Position numbers and translations under genes: made by a program. A stretch of 64,000 nt of DNA from an uncultured Christensenella sp. (GTDB lineage Bacteria > Bacillota > Clostridia > Christensenellales > Borkfalkiaceae). Numbering within the stretch: position 1 is the first letter of the stretch; each line of letters opens with the position of its first letter. The DNA is taken from positions 682,001 through 746,000 of the forward strand of contig CAJUGI010000001.1 in assembly GCA_910586065.1 (NCBI GenBank). The letters run 5' to 3'. The notes beneath the pieces are model-generated. The model did not search any database, was not told the origin of the DNA, and saw nothing but the letters and a program-made list of their open reading frames with translations. Positions 40,600 to 49,626 of this stretch are shown piece after piece.

Positions 40600-43500
40600 A
40601 GTTCCTTAGTTCCTCAGGCTCTATATACTTGATGAGCATATCTTTAACATCACTCTTATCCCATCCGTAATGTTTTAAATAGGTTCCGCTGATACGCTCC
40701 GTAAACTCTTCAAGTATCGGCTGTAAATATGGTTTACTCTGTGCTATATCGGCTTCCTTTACGAATTTTTGCAAGGCTTGAATTTCCTCAAAATTGGACT
40801 CTATGAACGCTAATGTAAATCTCTCGTCCATATCGCTCATATCTTTGCGGATACCTTGTTCTGCCGATTTTGCTATGCTGAGTCTTGCCGATAGATAGCT
40901 CTGCCCTGCCCTCGTATGTATCCAGTCATTCCAAACTGGCTTTTCTACACCAAAGATGACATCTGCCTCTTCTAACTCAAAACTTTCCTTGACCTCATAC
41001 TCAGAGTCGCTTCTTGTAAGAGTAAACAGCTGTACTCCGTTTTCAAATAATTGCTTGGCAAGCTGATTATCTTTTATCGGCAGCATTCCGTCCCAGGTAT
41101 AGCCGTAGCTGTGCATTGCCTCTTTACTGATGGTGTAATCGGGATTAACGCTCACCACCATAGCCGCCACTTTGTCGGTCTCATCAAGTATGGGTTCTAT
41201 CTCACCGCTTCGCTCCATTATGTCCACCCCTCTTTTGTTTTCTTCCTCTTCATCTGCAATAATGACCTCCTCTTTTTTTGATAGATTCAGCTCCGCATTG
41301 AGCTGGGCTTGCTCCTTTAACAATTCCTCTAATTCCTCTTTTTTGGAAAACGGTATATCCAGCTGGGCGCTGGCTTCTTCTAAATCTGCCTTTAACTGGG
41401 TTAGCTTAGCGATTGCCTTATCCTTACGGCTGGCAAACTCGGTTAAGAAATTATCCAGTCTTTGGATATTGCCGCTTGCTGATGAGCCAATATCAATGAC
41501 ATACTCTCCGTCTCCTTTTAAGATGATAGTGCGCTCTGCCGTAAGCAAAACCATAGGGTTCATTGAGATTTGAAAGCCACCATACTCAGCCACAATCGTC
41601 TCTGGCTTATTTGCATAAAGAGTTTCGGTAAATGCCTTACTGCCCTCTTTCTTATCCGTATAGATTTTCCCTGCCACACTGATGGTAAACACCTCAGGGT
41701 TATACCTTTCCTTTATCCGCTCGATGTCTTTTTCGATACGGTCTAAGTAAAGCTCTTGTCTATTGATTTGTTCAGGTAACTGCTTACGGACTTTATCCTG
41801 TAAACCATAAAGGTTCTTCTTATACTGCCCCTCTAAAATGCGAAGTCTTGACACCTCGGTATCCACTTCCATCTTCCGCTTAATTCTTGGATTGGCGGCG
41901 GTTATCGCCTTTATCTCGGCATAGGATAAGGTAGTCTCATCAATATCCTCTGCTTCCCTCACGGTTAAATCGCCTCGGTCAATCTGTGCTATGAACCTTT
42001 GCTTGTTCTCCAAGATTTGATAGCAATAGCTGTCAAAGGTTCGCTCCATTACATAGGTAAAAACTTTGACCTCGTGATTGGTGTTTCCGTGCCTGATAAT
42101 TCTGCCCTCCCTCTGTTGTAGGTCGGAAGGGCGGTAAGGTGTATCTAAATGATGTAGGGCAATCAACCGCTTTTGGATATTGGTTCCTGCTCCGCATTTT
42201 TCCGTACTACCGATTAAAACTCTAACCTTACCAGCATTTACCTTATCGAATAGGGCTTGTTTTTGTAGGTCGCTGTTTGCCTCGTGAATAAAGGCGATTT
42301 CCTCTTCGGGTATCCCAGCTTCCACAAGACGGAACTTCAAGTCGTTGTACACATCAAAGTCTTTTCCGTATTCATAATCGGTAAAGGCTTTTTTCGGTGT
42401 TGATAAATCACAGAATACGATTTGCGTTCCTGCAATATCGGAAGTATCCTCCCATATTTCATGGATATTGGTTGCACAGGCATTTAGCTTGCTGGTGTCC
42501 TCGGATGCCGCCATATGGTCTATAAGCCGAGGATCCAAAGCAAGCTTCTTTCCGTCGGTTGTAACCTTGAGCATATTATCAATACGGGGGTCAATCCCAC
42601 CGCCATTGATTTTTTCAGCTCGTTCGGCAATCTCATCTGCAAGCTCTAATACGGTGTCGCTCGGCTTTAAGGTTACGACCTTTCTATCCACCTCAGGCAC
42701 ATCCAGCTTCACCATATCCTTGGTCTGCACGTCGGCAAATGAACGATACATTGTGAGAAGCTCAGGCAAGTTCGTAAACTTTGCAAACCTCGTCTTTGCC
42801 TTATACCCTCTTCCTGAAGGTGCAAGCTCTAAGCTCGTGATGGTCTCTCCAAAGTTTGCCGCCCAGCTATCGAAAAACGGGATACCTACCTCGTCTAAGG
42901 TTAGCTTCTGCAAGTAGGTCTGCATTGTGTACATTTCCGTCATTGAATTGCTTATCGGCGTTCCTGTTGCGAACACTACTCCCTTATCGCTTCCGTGAAG
43001 CTCGTTGATGTACTCGCATTTTAGCTTTAAGTCGCTGGCTCTTTGGCTGGCGGTGGTTGATACTCCTGCCACATTATTCATCTTGGTGTACAAAAACAGG
43101 TTCTTATAGTAATGCGCCTCGTCAATGAACAGATAATCTACACCGAGCTTTTCAAAGATAAGCACGTTATCCTTTTTGGTATCGTCCATTAGCTTTTTAA
43201 GCGCCGTTTCTCTGCTCTTCTTTATTCGCTCTAAATTCTTGATTGCTCCCCGTGAACCGTTCCCCTCTTCGATTTGCGCCTGGATTGTTTCTTCTATCTT
43301 TTCGATTTCCTCTTCGATTTTCGCTATCTGCCTTTCAGGTGAAATCGGGATTTTGGCAAAGCTGGACTGGGCAATAATTACGGCATCCCAATCCCCAAGC
43401 GCTACCTTAGATACAAACCGCTGGCGGTTCTCCTTTTCTAAATCCTCTTTGGTGGCGATTAAAAGATTGGCTCTCGGATAGAGCTGTCTAAACTCCTTCG

Positions 43501-46081
43501 CCCACTGCTGTACTAAATGGTTCGGCACGGCTATCATCGGCTTCTTTGCCAAGCCGTACTGTCTTAGCTTCATAGCGGCGGCGCATATCGTATAGGTTTT
43601 TCCTGCCCCCACAACGTGGTGAAGCAACGTATTTCCGCTCGTGATTATGCGGTGTACGGCATTCTTTTGGTGCGGTTTTAATTCTATGGCTGGGTTCATT
43701 TCGGGAAACTTCAAATAGCTTCCGTCATACGCTGGTATCCTCGTTTGATTGAATAAGGAATTGTAGGTAGTCTCCAGCTCTTCTCTGCGCTCTGGCTCTT
43801 CAAATATCCAGTCTTGAAACAAGGTCTTTAACTGGTTTTGTTTTTCTCTTGCCGCTACCGTCTCCTCGTGGTTCAAAACTCTTTTCTCGCCGTCGTCCGT
43901 CTGTATCGTGTCATAAATGGAGGTTGCCCGTAGGTTTAGGCAATCCTCAAACAACCGAAATACACTTGCTCTTGCTGTACCGAACATTGCCATACGCTGT
44001 GTCCTATACCTTTTCATATCGCCAGTTGTCTTATCTATCCGATAGCTGGAATCGTGCGGGTTATAGTAAATTTCTAAGCCTCTTGCGTAATAGTAGGGAA
44101 TATTTAAGAGTTCAGATAAAAACTCAAGATAGTATTTTTTATCCACCCAGCTTGCCCCTACTCGCACCGAGATTTCCGAAGCGGTAAGCGGCACTGGCTG
44201 TACTTCCTCTAAGGCTTCTACATTCCCTGCATATCCTAACTCTGGATATTTCCTCACCGCTTCCTTGGCTTCAACAAGTTTCCTACTTACATTCCCAGAC
44301 AAGTACTTTTCAGCAAGCTCAAACCCTGAATATTTATCCTCAGGATTGACCTCCATAGGGTTACGGAATACGCTTTGCCCAAGCTCGGCAATTACCGTAT
44401 CATAGTCCTTACCCGTAAGCTCCTCGGCATAGGCAATATCCACCTTGCCTCGCTCATTCATACTGATTTGTAACGCCTCGAATGCGTCGTCGGTATGAGT
44501 TGCTACGGCGTATGGTCTTATCGTTCTTTTTGAGAATATGTCTGCCTTTGTGGCGGTCTTTTTATCCTCGGATAAATTCTCACAGGCAAACAACAGCGCT
44601 GAGTCTCCGTCATCCTTAAACAACCTTATATTGGTTTGGCTATTGATAATGCCATACCGCCTTACAAAGCTGTCATACTGAAAATTCAGGTGGCGCTGTT
44701 CTTCCTGTAAGGTCTCATCATCACAGCCCTCTATCTGTAAATTTAACAGCTTCAATAGGCTGTCTCTTAACGCTATCATTTCCTTGATACGGCTATAAGC
44801 ATCCTTAGGAGATTTCGGGATTTCCTGTTCTACCATTTCATCACCAAGGCGCATATAGAGCTTCCCATTTTCAGCTTTATAGCATAGTGGTTTTATGGTA
44901 TAGTCTGCCTCTATCGTGGAGGTCTCTTCCTCTAATTCCTCTTCGGGATTTTGATAGATGTCTGCGGGTAAAGTCTGGATTGCTTCCTCTAAGGCTTCAC
45001 TTAAACTGCGCCCGTCTGGATTGACGGTAATATCCTCCGCACCGTATAGCCCAACCTCTTTGACAAGTGTTCCTAAAACCATCTCAGGGTGTTCAATAAA
45101 ATACTGATTTATCTCATACCCTTCTTCGGTAGTTCCCGTCCTCAGCCACTCAATGTCGGATACATCGGAAAGTCGTTCCTCTCGTTTCCTAAAAAACAGA
45201 ATATCCGCTACCGCTTCCGTTCCTGCGGTCTTTTTGAACGCTGTGTTCGGTAAACGAATTGCCCCTAAAAGCTCTGCCCGTTCCGCATAATACTTTCGGG
45301 CAACTGGACTGAGCTTGTCCATTGTTCCTTTGCTGGTGATAACTGCCATCACACCATTGGGTTTCAGCTTGTCAATACTCTTGGCGATAAAGTAATCGTG
45401 AATCAAGAAATTGTACTTGTTGTAGGCATTGTCAAATACGCCATATCCACCAAACGGCACATTGGTAACAACCAAGTTAAAATGCTCATCAGGAAACGAC
45501 GTCGCCTCAAACCCTTTGATTTGGATTTTTGCCTCAGGATACAGCTTTGTTGCAATCTTCCCTGTCAAGCGGTCTAATTCCACACCGTATAGCTTGGATC
45601 CGGCTAACATTTCTTGGGGCATATACCCAAAGAAATTGCCAGTTCCAAGCGCTGGCTCTAAAATACGGTTATTCCCTTTTACCCCGAAACGGGATAATCC
45701 TTTATAAATTCCGTCTATGACTTCTTTGGAAGTATAGTGAGCATTTAACACACTTGCCTTGGCAAGCGCATAATCCTCATTAGATAACAGGTCTTTTAGC
45801 TCGGCATATTCTTTCTGCCACTGCTCGTTTCTCTCATCAAAGGCTTGAGCTAATCCACCCCAACCCACATACTTCGCTAATATCTTTTTCTCGGCGGGTG
45901 TCGGTGTTCTATCCGTTTGATATAGCGTATTTAATAAACGGATTGCCTCAACATTGTTCTTAAATCTGGTCTTAGCTCCACCAAGCTCTTCCTCGGCAAT
46001 ACCAACCTCATTTAGATTGGTGTTCTCGGTAACACTGTCCTCAGGCTTAGTTTGTAGCCTCTTGACGTATTCAGGATGCAA
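40580..46081 (-). pseudogene. Conjugative-element N6-methylase/SNF2 helicase, truncated
   Basis: An 1833-codon uninterrupted frame of the giant methylase-helicase proteins carried by Tn916/CTn-type conjugative elements. The methylase part (about 130-300) has ILEPALGTGNFFGYMP and the NPPF-type VTNVPFG. The SNF2 helicase part has Walker-A-like HHVVGAGKTYTICAA, DEAHYYKN and motif VI QQREGRIIRHGN. It begins at a TTG without a ribosome-binding site just after a stop, so the 5' part is probably lost. The 3' end is fused by deletion to the recombinase remnant. Its role in the donor element is unproven; it may be a plasmid-type maintenance or anti-restriction factor. Confidence 0.82.
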
Positions 46082-46187
46082 GAAATGATTACAGGTATAG
46101 TTGTAAATATTTTTTTCTTACAAAGAGACACTCCCAATTCAAATAATAAACCTAAAACATACAAAATAATAATTTTGTAAATAAGCA

Positions 46188-46484
46188 TTATTTTTTAACC
46201 CTCCTGTATTCTTCTATGAGGATTTTAGCTGTATCAATATCAATCTTGTCATTCAGTGCCAGTACCTTGATTTTCTCTACATAAGGGTCTGGCTGTTCTC
46301 TATCATATATCTTTACTTTCTCTATCAATTTATCCATTCGCAACCTGATAGTAGGGTAAGTAACATTATATTCTTTTGCTAAGTCTTTTAAAGAGCCTGA
46401 AAACAATACTAATTTTTTTATAAACGCTATATCCTCTAACTCCAAGCTAATTAGCCAATTCGGAGCCTCTTCAAACTTTAACAA
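46188..46484 (-). CDS. DUF2089 family regulator, short form
   Basis: A 98-aa protein starting at the TTG at 46484, which has an AAAGGAG box nine bases upstream; longer ATG-initiated frames lack one. APNWLISLELEDIAFIKKLV followed by LFSGSLKDLAKEYNVTYPTI and RLRMDKLIEKV match the DUF2089 helix-turn-helix. The zinc-finger N-terminus of full-length members is absent. It is probably a DNA-binding regulator of the element. A consensus promoter drives it. Confidence 0.82.
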   Translation of the reverse strand: MLKFEEAPNWLISLELEDIAFIKKLVLFSGSLKDLAKEYNVTYPTIRLRMDKLIEKVKIYDREQPDPYVEKIKVLALNDKIDIDTAKILIEEYRRVKK

Positions 46485-46521
46485 TATTAAACACTCCTTT
46501 AATTTTATTAAATACACCATT

Positions 46522-46550
46522 AGTATATTACTTATTTTAATTAAAGTCAA
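46522..46550 (-). promoter_or_regulatory. Promoter of the DUF2089 gene
   Basis: Minus strand: -35 TTGACT (46545-46550), 17-bp spacer, -10 TATACT (46522-46527). Confidence 0.7.
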
Positions 46551-46574
46551 CCCCCTATACGCTATTTTTCTACA

Positions 46575-46614
46575 AAAAATAAATACCGACTACTCTTCTA
46601 AAAGCAGTCGGTAT
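46575..46614 (-). terminator. Terminator of the protease operon
   Basis: Stem ATACCGACT/AGTCGGTAT (46583-46591 and 46605-46613), followed on the minus strand by TTATTTTTT. Confidence 0.8.
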
Positions 46615-46635
46615 GAATTTATTTATTAAAATTTT

Positions 46636-48519
46636 TCAAAATTCCTTAACTAATGCCTGGTCATAAAGTAAGTCTAAGACTGTACCACAATCCAAACAAG
46701 GTGCATATCTACCATTCTTTATATCAGCTCTTGCTATAATATGTGGCATATTAGTATTAACTCTTTTTATTCCACAACTACAAGCCCTAATGTGGTTTTT
46801 GTTATTATAATATACCCAAGTAAAATAATGGAAGCTATCAATTTCTCCACACTTAGCACAGGGGGCTTCTGTATGTGATGTTAAACAATCAGGCGCAACG
46901 TGTGATTCTAAAATAAATTCTCCACAGGAGCAATATGCCTTATGATTTACTCGGTTGTTTGTTCCGTACTTTGCGTAATAACTTGTATAATTATGAGTAT
47001 GCGCTTCTTCGCCGCATTTGGTGCAAACCGCTGAATTCCCAGTAACTCCTGTAGGAGTAGAGTGTTTTTCTAAAATATAGTCCCCACATACACAATAAGC
47101 TTTATGGTAAAAATTATCACTAGTTCCGTTAGAATTTATATTCTTACCATACCAATCTTCATACTGATGTCCATAATAGTGAAAATTAAATGCAGAATAT
47201 ATATTTAATTGCCCGTTTGTAACACATAAGTCATTAAAACATGAGTTACGAGTAATACCATCAAATAAAATAATGTTCCTTAACTTTTGAATGGAAAGAT
47301 TTGGGTAGTTACCAAGAAGCAAAGCAGCGGTTGCAGTAACCATCGGAGCAGCATACGAAGTGCCTGAAGCTGTTGCATATCTATTGTTTGAATATGTACT
47401 AAAAATATCCTCCCCAGGCGCAAATAAGTCAACTGTCGTTTTTCCATAATTTGATTTAGAGTATTTTTCACCATTCCTATTGGACGCCCCAACAGATATA
47501 ATATTATCGTAATCTAAACAAGACGGATAATGAAAGTTATCATCTGTATTTGTTATCTCATTTCCAGCAGAGCATATAATCAAACCCGGATAGTTTTTAA
47601 ATGTTAAATTGACTATATTACTGGTCTCTAATATTTTTCCTAAACTTATATTTAATATGGGAATATTGTTGTCGGTAGCATATGACACCGCATTATGTAC
47701 ATAATCTACATTTATACCTTTATTAGTATTTCCAACTTTCAAAGATACTAAAGACACATTTTTACAAATGCCTTGAAACTGCAATTCTGCGCTCTCCCCA
47801 CCAATAATTCCTGCTATAAAGGTTCCGTGTCCTACCACATCATTTAAAGGCTCATTTCCACCAGTGAAATCTTTATGTAGTCCACTTTTATCTATACAAT
47901 TTAAAGCATCATGGTCACCTATACCAGTATCAATAATGCCTACTTTTATTCCTTGAGCATCTAAATCAAAAGTACTTCTTGCCTCATTCAAATTTGTCTC
48001 TTCTATCCAATAATCTCTATAATTAGAGTCATAGGCACTGATAAGCTCTGCTTCTCCATTATCAAAAGATAATTTATAATTAGGCTCTACACAATATATT
48101 TCTTTTTTTTGTTCTAAAGACTTAATCGCTTTTAAAATATTTTCTTTCCCTTTTTTCTTAAGAGTGATTTCAAAAATTCTTTGGAATTTTGTCGTATCAA
48201 TTATCAATTCATCTTCTGAGATAATGCCAGACTGTTGTTTTTTAATTTTACTCACTAAAGATTCTGTTATTTCTTCTACTGAAGCACAATCCACTTCCTT
48301 GAAATCCGAAATAGAATATTTTTTAAATTTCATACTTTCATCATTTGTCAATGCTAAAAGGACAGTCTCATCACCAAAGTCATCATCTATAGTAGCTGAA
48401 CATAATATTTTTTCAGTTGTTGGATTTACTGAAAACAAAAAGAAAATTCCTTGGTTTATTGCTAAAACAAGGACAAGTAATAATAAAAATACATTTAATC
48501 TTTTTAAAGTCTTATTCAA
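46636..48519 (-). CDS. Membrane-anchored S8 (subtilisin-like) serine protease with Cys-rich tail
   Basis: About 627 aa from the TTG at 48519, which has a GGGAG box; a TTG five codons upstream overlaps that box. An N-terminal hydrophobic segment (NVFLLLLVLVLAINQGIFFLF) anchors or exports it. A prodomain-like region (about 45-155) ends CVEPNYKLSF. The subtilase domain has all four catalytic residues (Asp in GIIDTGIGDH, His in GHGTFIAG, oxyanion Asn in SAGNE, Ser in SGTSYAAPM). The last 180 residues hold three repeats of HxY...HKAYC-CG-xIL...CxKCG type. The gene is much more AT-rich than the host. It follows the lipoprotein gene by 31 bp. Confidence 0.9.
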   Translation of the reverse strand: MNKTLKRLNVFLLLLVLVLAINQGIFFLFSVNPTTEKILCSATIDDDFGDETVLLALTNDESMKFKKYSISDFKEVDCASVEEITESLVSKIKKQQSGIISEDELIIDTTKFQRIFEITLKKKGKENILKAIKSLEQKKEIYCVEPNYKLSFDNGEAELISAYDSNYRDYWIEETNLNEARSTFDLDAQGIKVGIIDTGIGDHDALNCIDKSGLHKDFTGGNEPLNDVVGHGTFIAGIIGGESAELQFQGICKNVSLVSLKVGNTNKGINVDYVHNAVSYATDNNIPILNISLGKILETSNIVNLTFKNYPGLIICSAGNEITNTDDNFHYPSCLDYDNIISVGASNRNGEKYSKSNYGKTTVDLFAPGEDIFSTYSNNRYATASGTSYAAPMVTATAALLLGNYPNLSIQKLRNIILFDGITRNSCFNDLCVTNGQLNIYSAFNFHYYGHQYEDWYGKNINSNGTSDNFYHKAYCVCGDYILEKHSTPTGVTGNSAVCTKCGEEAHTHNYTSYYAKYGTNNRVNHKAYCSCGEFILESHVAPDCLTSHTEAPCAKCGEIDSFHYFTWVYYNNKNHIRACSCGIKRVNTNMPHIIARADIKNGRYAPCLDCGTVLDLLYDQALVKEF

Positions 48520-48550
48520 TTTTTTATCTCCCAAAAATTAATTAATTTAT

Positions 48551-48982
48551 TTAACAGAATGATAAGTATAAATTTGGATACGCTACATCAATAAACTCTA
48601 ATTCTTGAATTACTTCTATAGCACTATATACTAATTGCTCACTTTTATCTCTTAAGTAGATGCTATATGTATAATAGTATGATTCAGGAATATTCCCATC
48701 TGGATAAATATTTTTAACTCTATCACTTTCACTATCTCTTTCAATTTTTCTTATTTCCAACATAGGGAAATCTTCTGCTGTAATAATCTTATCTTTATAT
48801 TCTTTTTTTACTATAAATCGCACTTCATCTTCTACACAAGAAGGTTGATTTGGGTCTTGTTGAAATGGCTCTAGAACAATTACAGGAATTTCTGGCCCCT
48901 TCGTTTCTTCTGTGTTTTGTTGATTACAACCAAATAATATAAACCCCATTGTTATGATTGTTAGAAATAGAATTTTTTTCAT
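48551..48982 (-). CDS. Small lipoprotein resembling the protease prodomain
   Basis: A 143-aa lipoprotein with signal peptide and lipobox (FILFGC, Cys about residue 19), a short acidic/Pro linker, then about 90 residues. Their layout (DEVRFIVKKEYKDKI, TYSIYLRDKSEQLVYSAIEV, then ELEFIDVAYPNLYLSF) parallels the N-terminal region of the downstream S8 protease (LKKKGKENILKAIKSLEQKK, then EIYCVEPNYKLSF). This is the pattern of an I9-type propeptide. I infer a membrane-bound inhibitor, chaperone or immunity partner of the protease. Confidence 0.78.
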   Translation of the reverse strand: MKKILFLTIITMGFILFGCNQQNTEETKGPEIPVIVLEPFQQDPNQPSCVEDEVRFIVKKEYKDKIITAEDFPMLEIRKIERDSESDRVKNIYPDGNIPESYYYTYSIYLRDKSEQLVYSAIEVIQELEFIDVAYPNLYLSFC

Positions 48983-49058
48983 AATGTGCTAACCTGCTTT
49001 CTTTTTATTTTTTCTACATAATTACACCTATAAATGTCGAATGATTGTTTGTGCTATT

Positions 49059-49087
49059 ATTATAGCAAAAAATATGAAATAAATCAA
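49059..49087 (-). promoter_or_regulatory. Promoter of the lipoprotein-protease operon
   Basis: Minus strand: -35 TTGATT (49082-49087), 17-bp spacer, -10 TATAAT (49059-49064). The -35 abuts the candidate right attachment core at 49089-49102. Confidence 0.7.
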
Positions 49088-49242
49088 GGAAATAGGCTAT
49101 CGTTATATTAAGTTAAATATTTTTATTAAAAAATAGTTTTTGGAGGTTCAAGTCTCATTTTTTCAAAAAATAGCCAAATTACAGCCTTAAAATTCAAACC
49201 TATATGTAAGACGCTATTTTCCTAAAAAATAGCACTTTTACA

Positions 49243-49280
49243 CTAAAAAATGCCCAAAAACCTATCATTTTTGAGCATTT
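49243..49280 (-). terminator. Terminator of tRNA-Ser
   Basis: Stem AAATGCCCAAAAA (49248-49260) with TTTTTGAGCATTT (49268-49280), one mismatch, and T run on the minus strand. Confidence 0.75.
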
Positions 49281-49289
49281 CTTAGTTTG

Positions 49290-49310
49290 TAGCCTTTTCG
49301 TTCTACAAAG
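49290..49310 (-). repeat. Right arm of the 21-bp inverted repeat
   Basis: Exact reverse complement of 39735-39755. On the minus strand it follows the tRNA-Ser CCA after one base, and here it forms a small hairpin, TTTGTAG/CTACAAA, that the left copy has lost. Confidence 0.8.
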
Positions 49311-49311
49311 A

Positions 49312-49399
49312 TGGCGCAGAGAGAGGGATTCGAACCCCCGTACAGTTGCCCGTAACACGATTTCGAGTCGTGCGCGTTCGACCACTCCGCCATCTCTGC
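49312..49399 (-). tRNA. tRNA-Ser (CGA)
   Basis: 88 nt, class II, encoded CCA, acceptor GCAGAGA/TCTCTGC, discriminator G as in serine tRNAs, anticodon loop CTCGAAA (CGA). It borders the mobile element, whose outer repeat starts right at its 3' end. Confidence 0.95.
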
Positions 49400-49579
49400 A
49401 TATTTATTATTAATTTCGAAAGTAGGCGGCGCGTTCATAATACCTAAATATAAAGCGCTTAATACCCCGCCATTTATCTTACTGATTAATTTTATACCAA
49501 ATCAGCCTAAAATTCAAGCGATTTTACACGCATTTTCAAAATTATCTTAATACCTCGGTCATATAAATTCAAAACGTAA

Positions 49580-49613
49580 ATATAAACCGCCGACTGTGTA
49601 CAGTCGGCGGTTT
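49580..49613 (-). terminator. Terminator of the lipoprotein gene
   Basis: Stem AAACCGCCGACTG (49584-49596) with CAGTCGGCGGTTT (49601-49613), very stable, followed on the minus strand by a TA-rich tail. Confidence 0.75.
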
Positions 49614-49626
49614 AAAATTTTAGAAA

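Larger units (their letters stand above)
39735..49310. mobile_element. Decayed integrative element next to tRNA-Ser
   Basis: The segment contains a recombinase C-terminus, a truncated conjugative-element methylase/helicase, a regulator and two AT-rich cargo genes. Transfer genes (relaxase, coupling protein, type IV secretion) and an intact integrase are missing. A near-identical direct repeat, GAAAAGGCTATCG (39746-39758) and GAAATAGGCTATCG (49089-49102), may be the attachment core. A 21-bp inverted repeat (39735-39755 and 49290-49310) marks the outer edges. The exact ends are therefore uncertain by about 200 bp on the right. Confidence 0.7.

Noticed and set aside
49200..49385. 61-codon minus frame ending over tRNA-Ser
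   Set aside because: It is the tRNA itself plus its terminator region.
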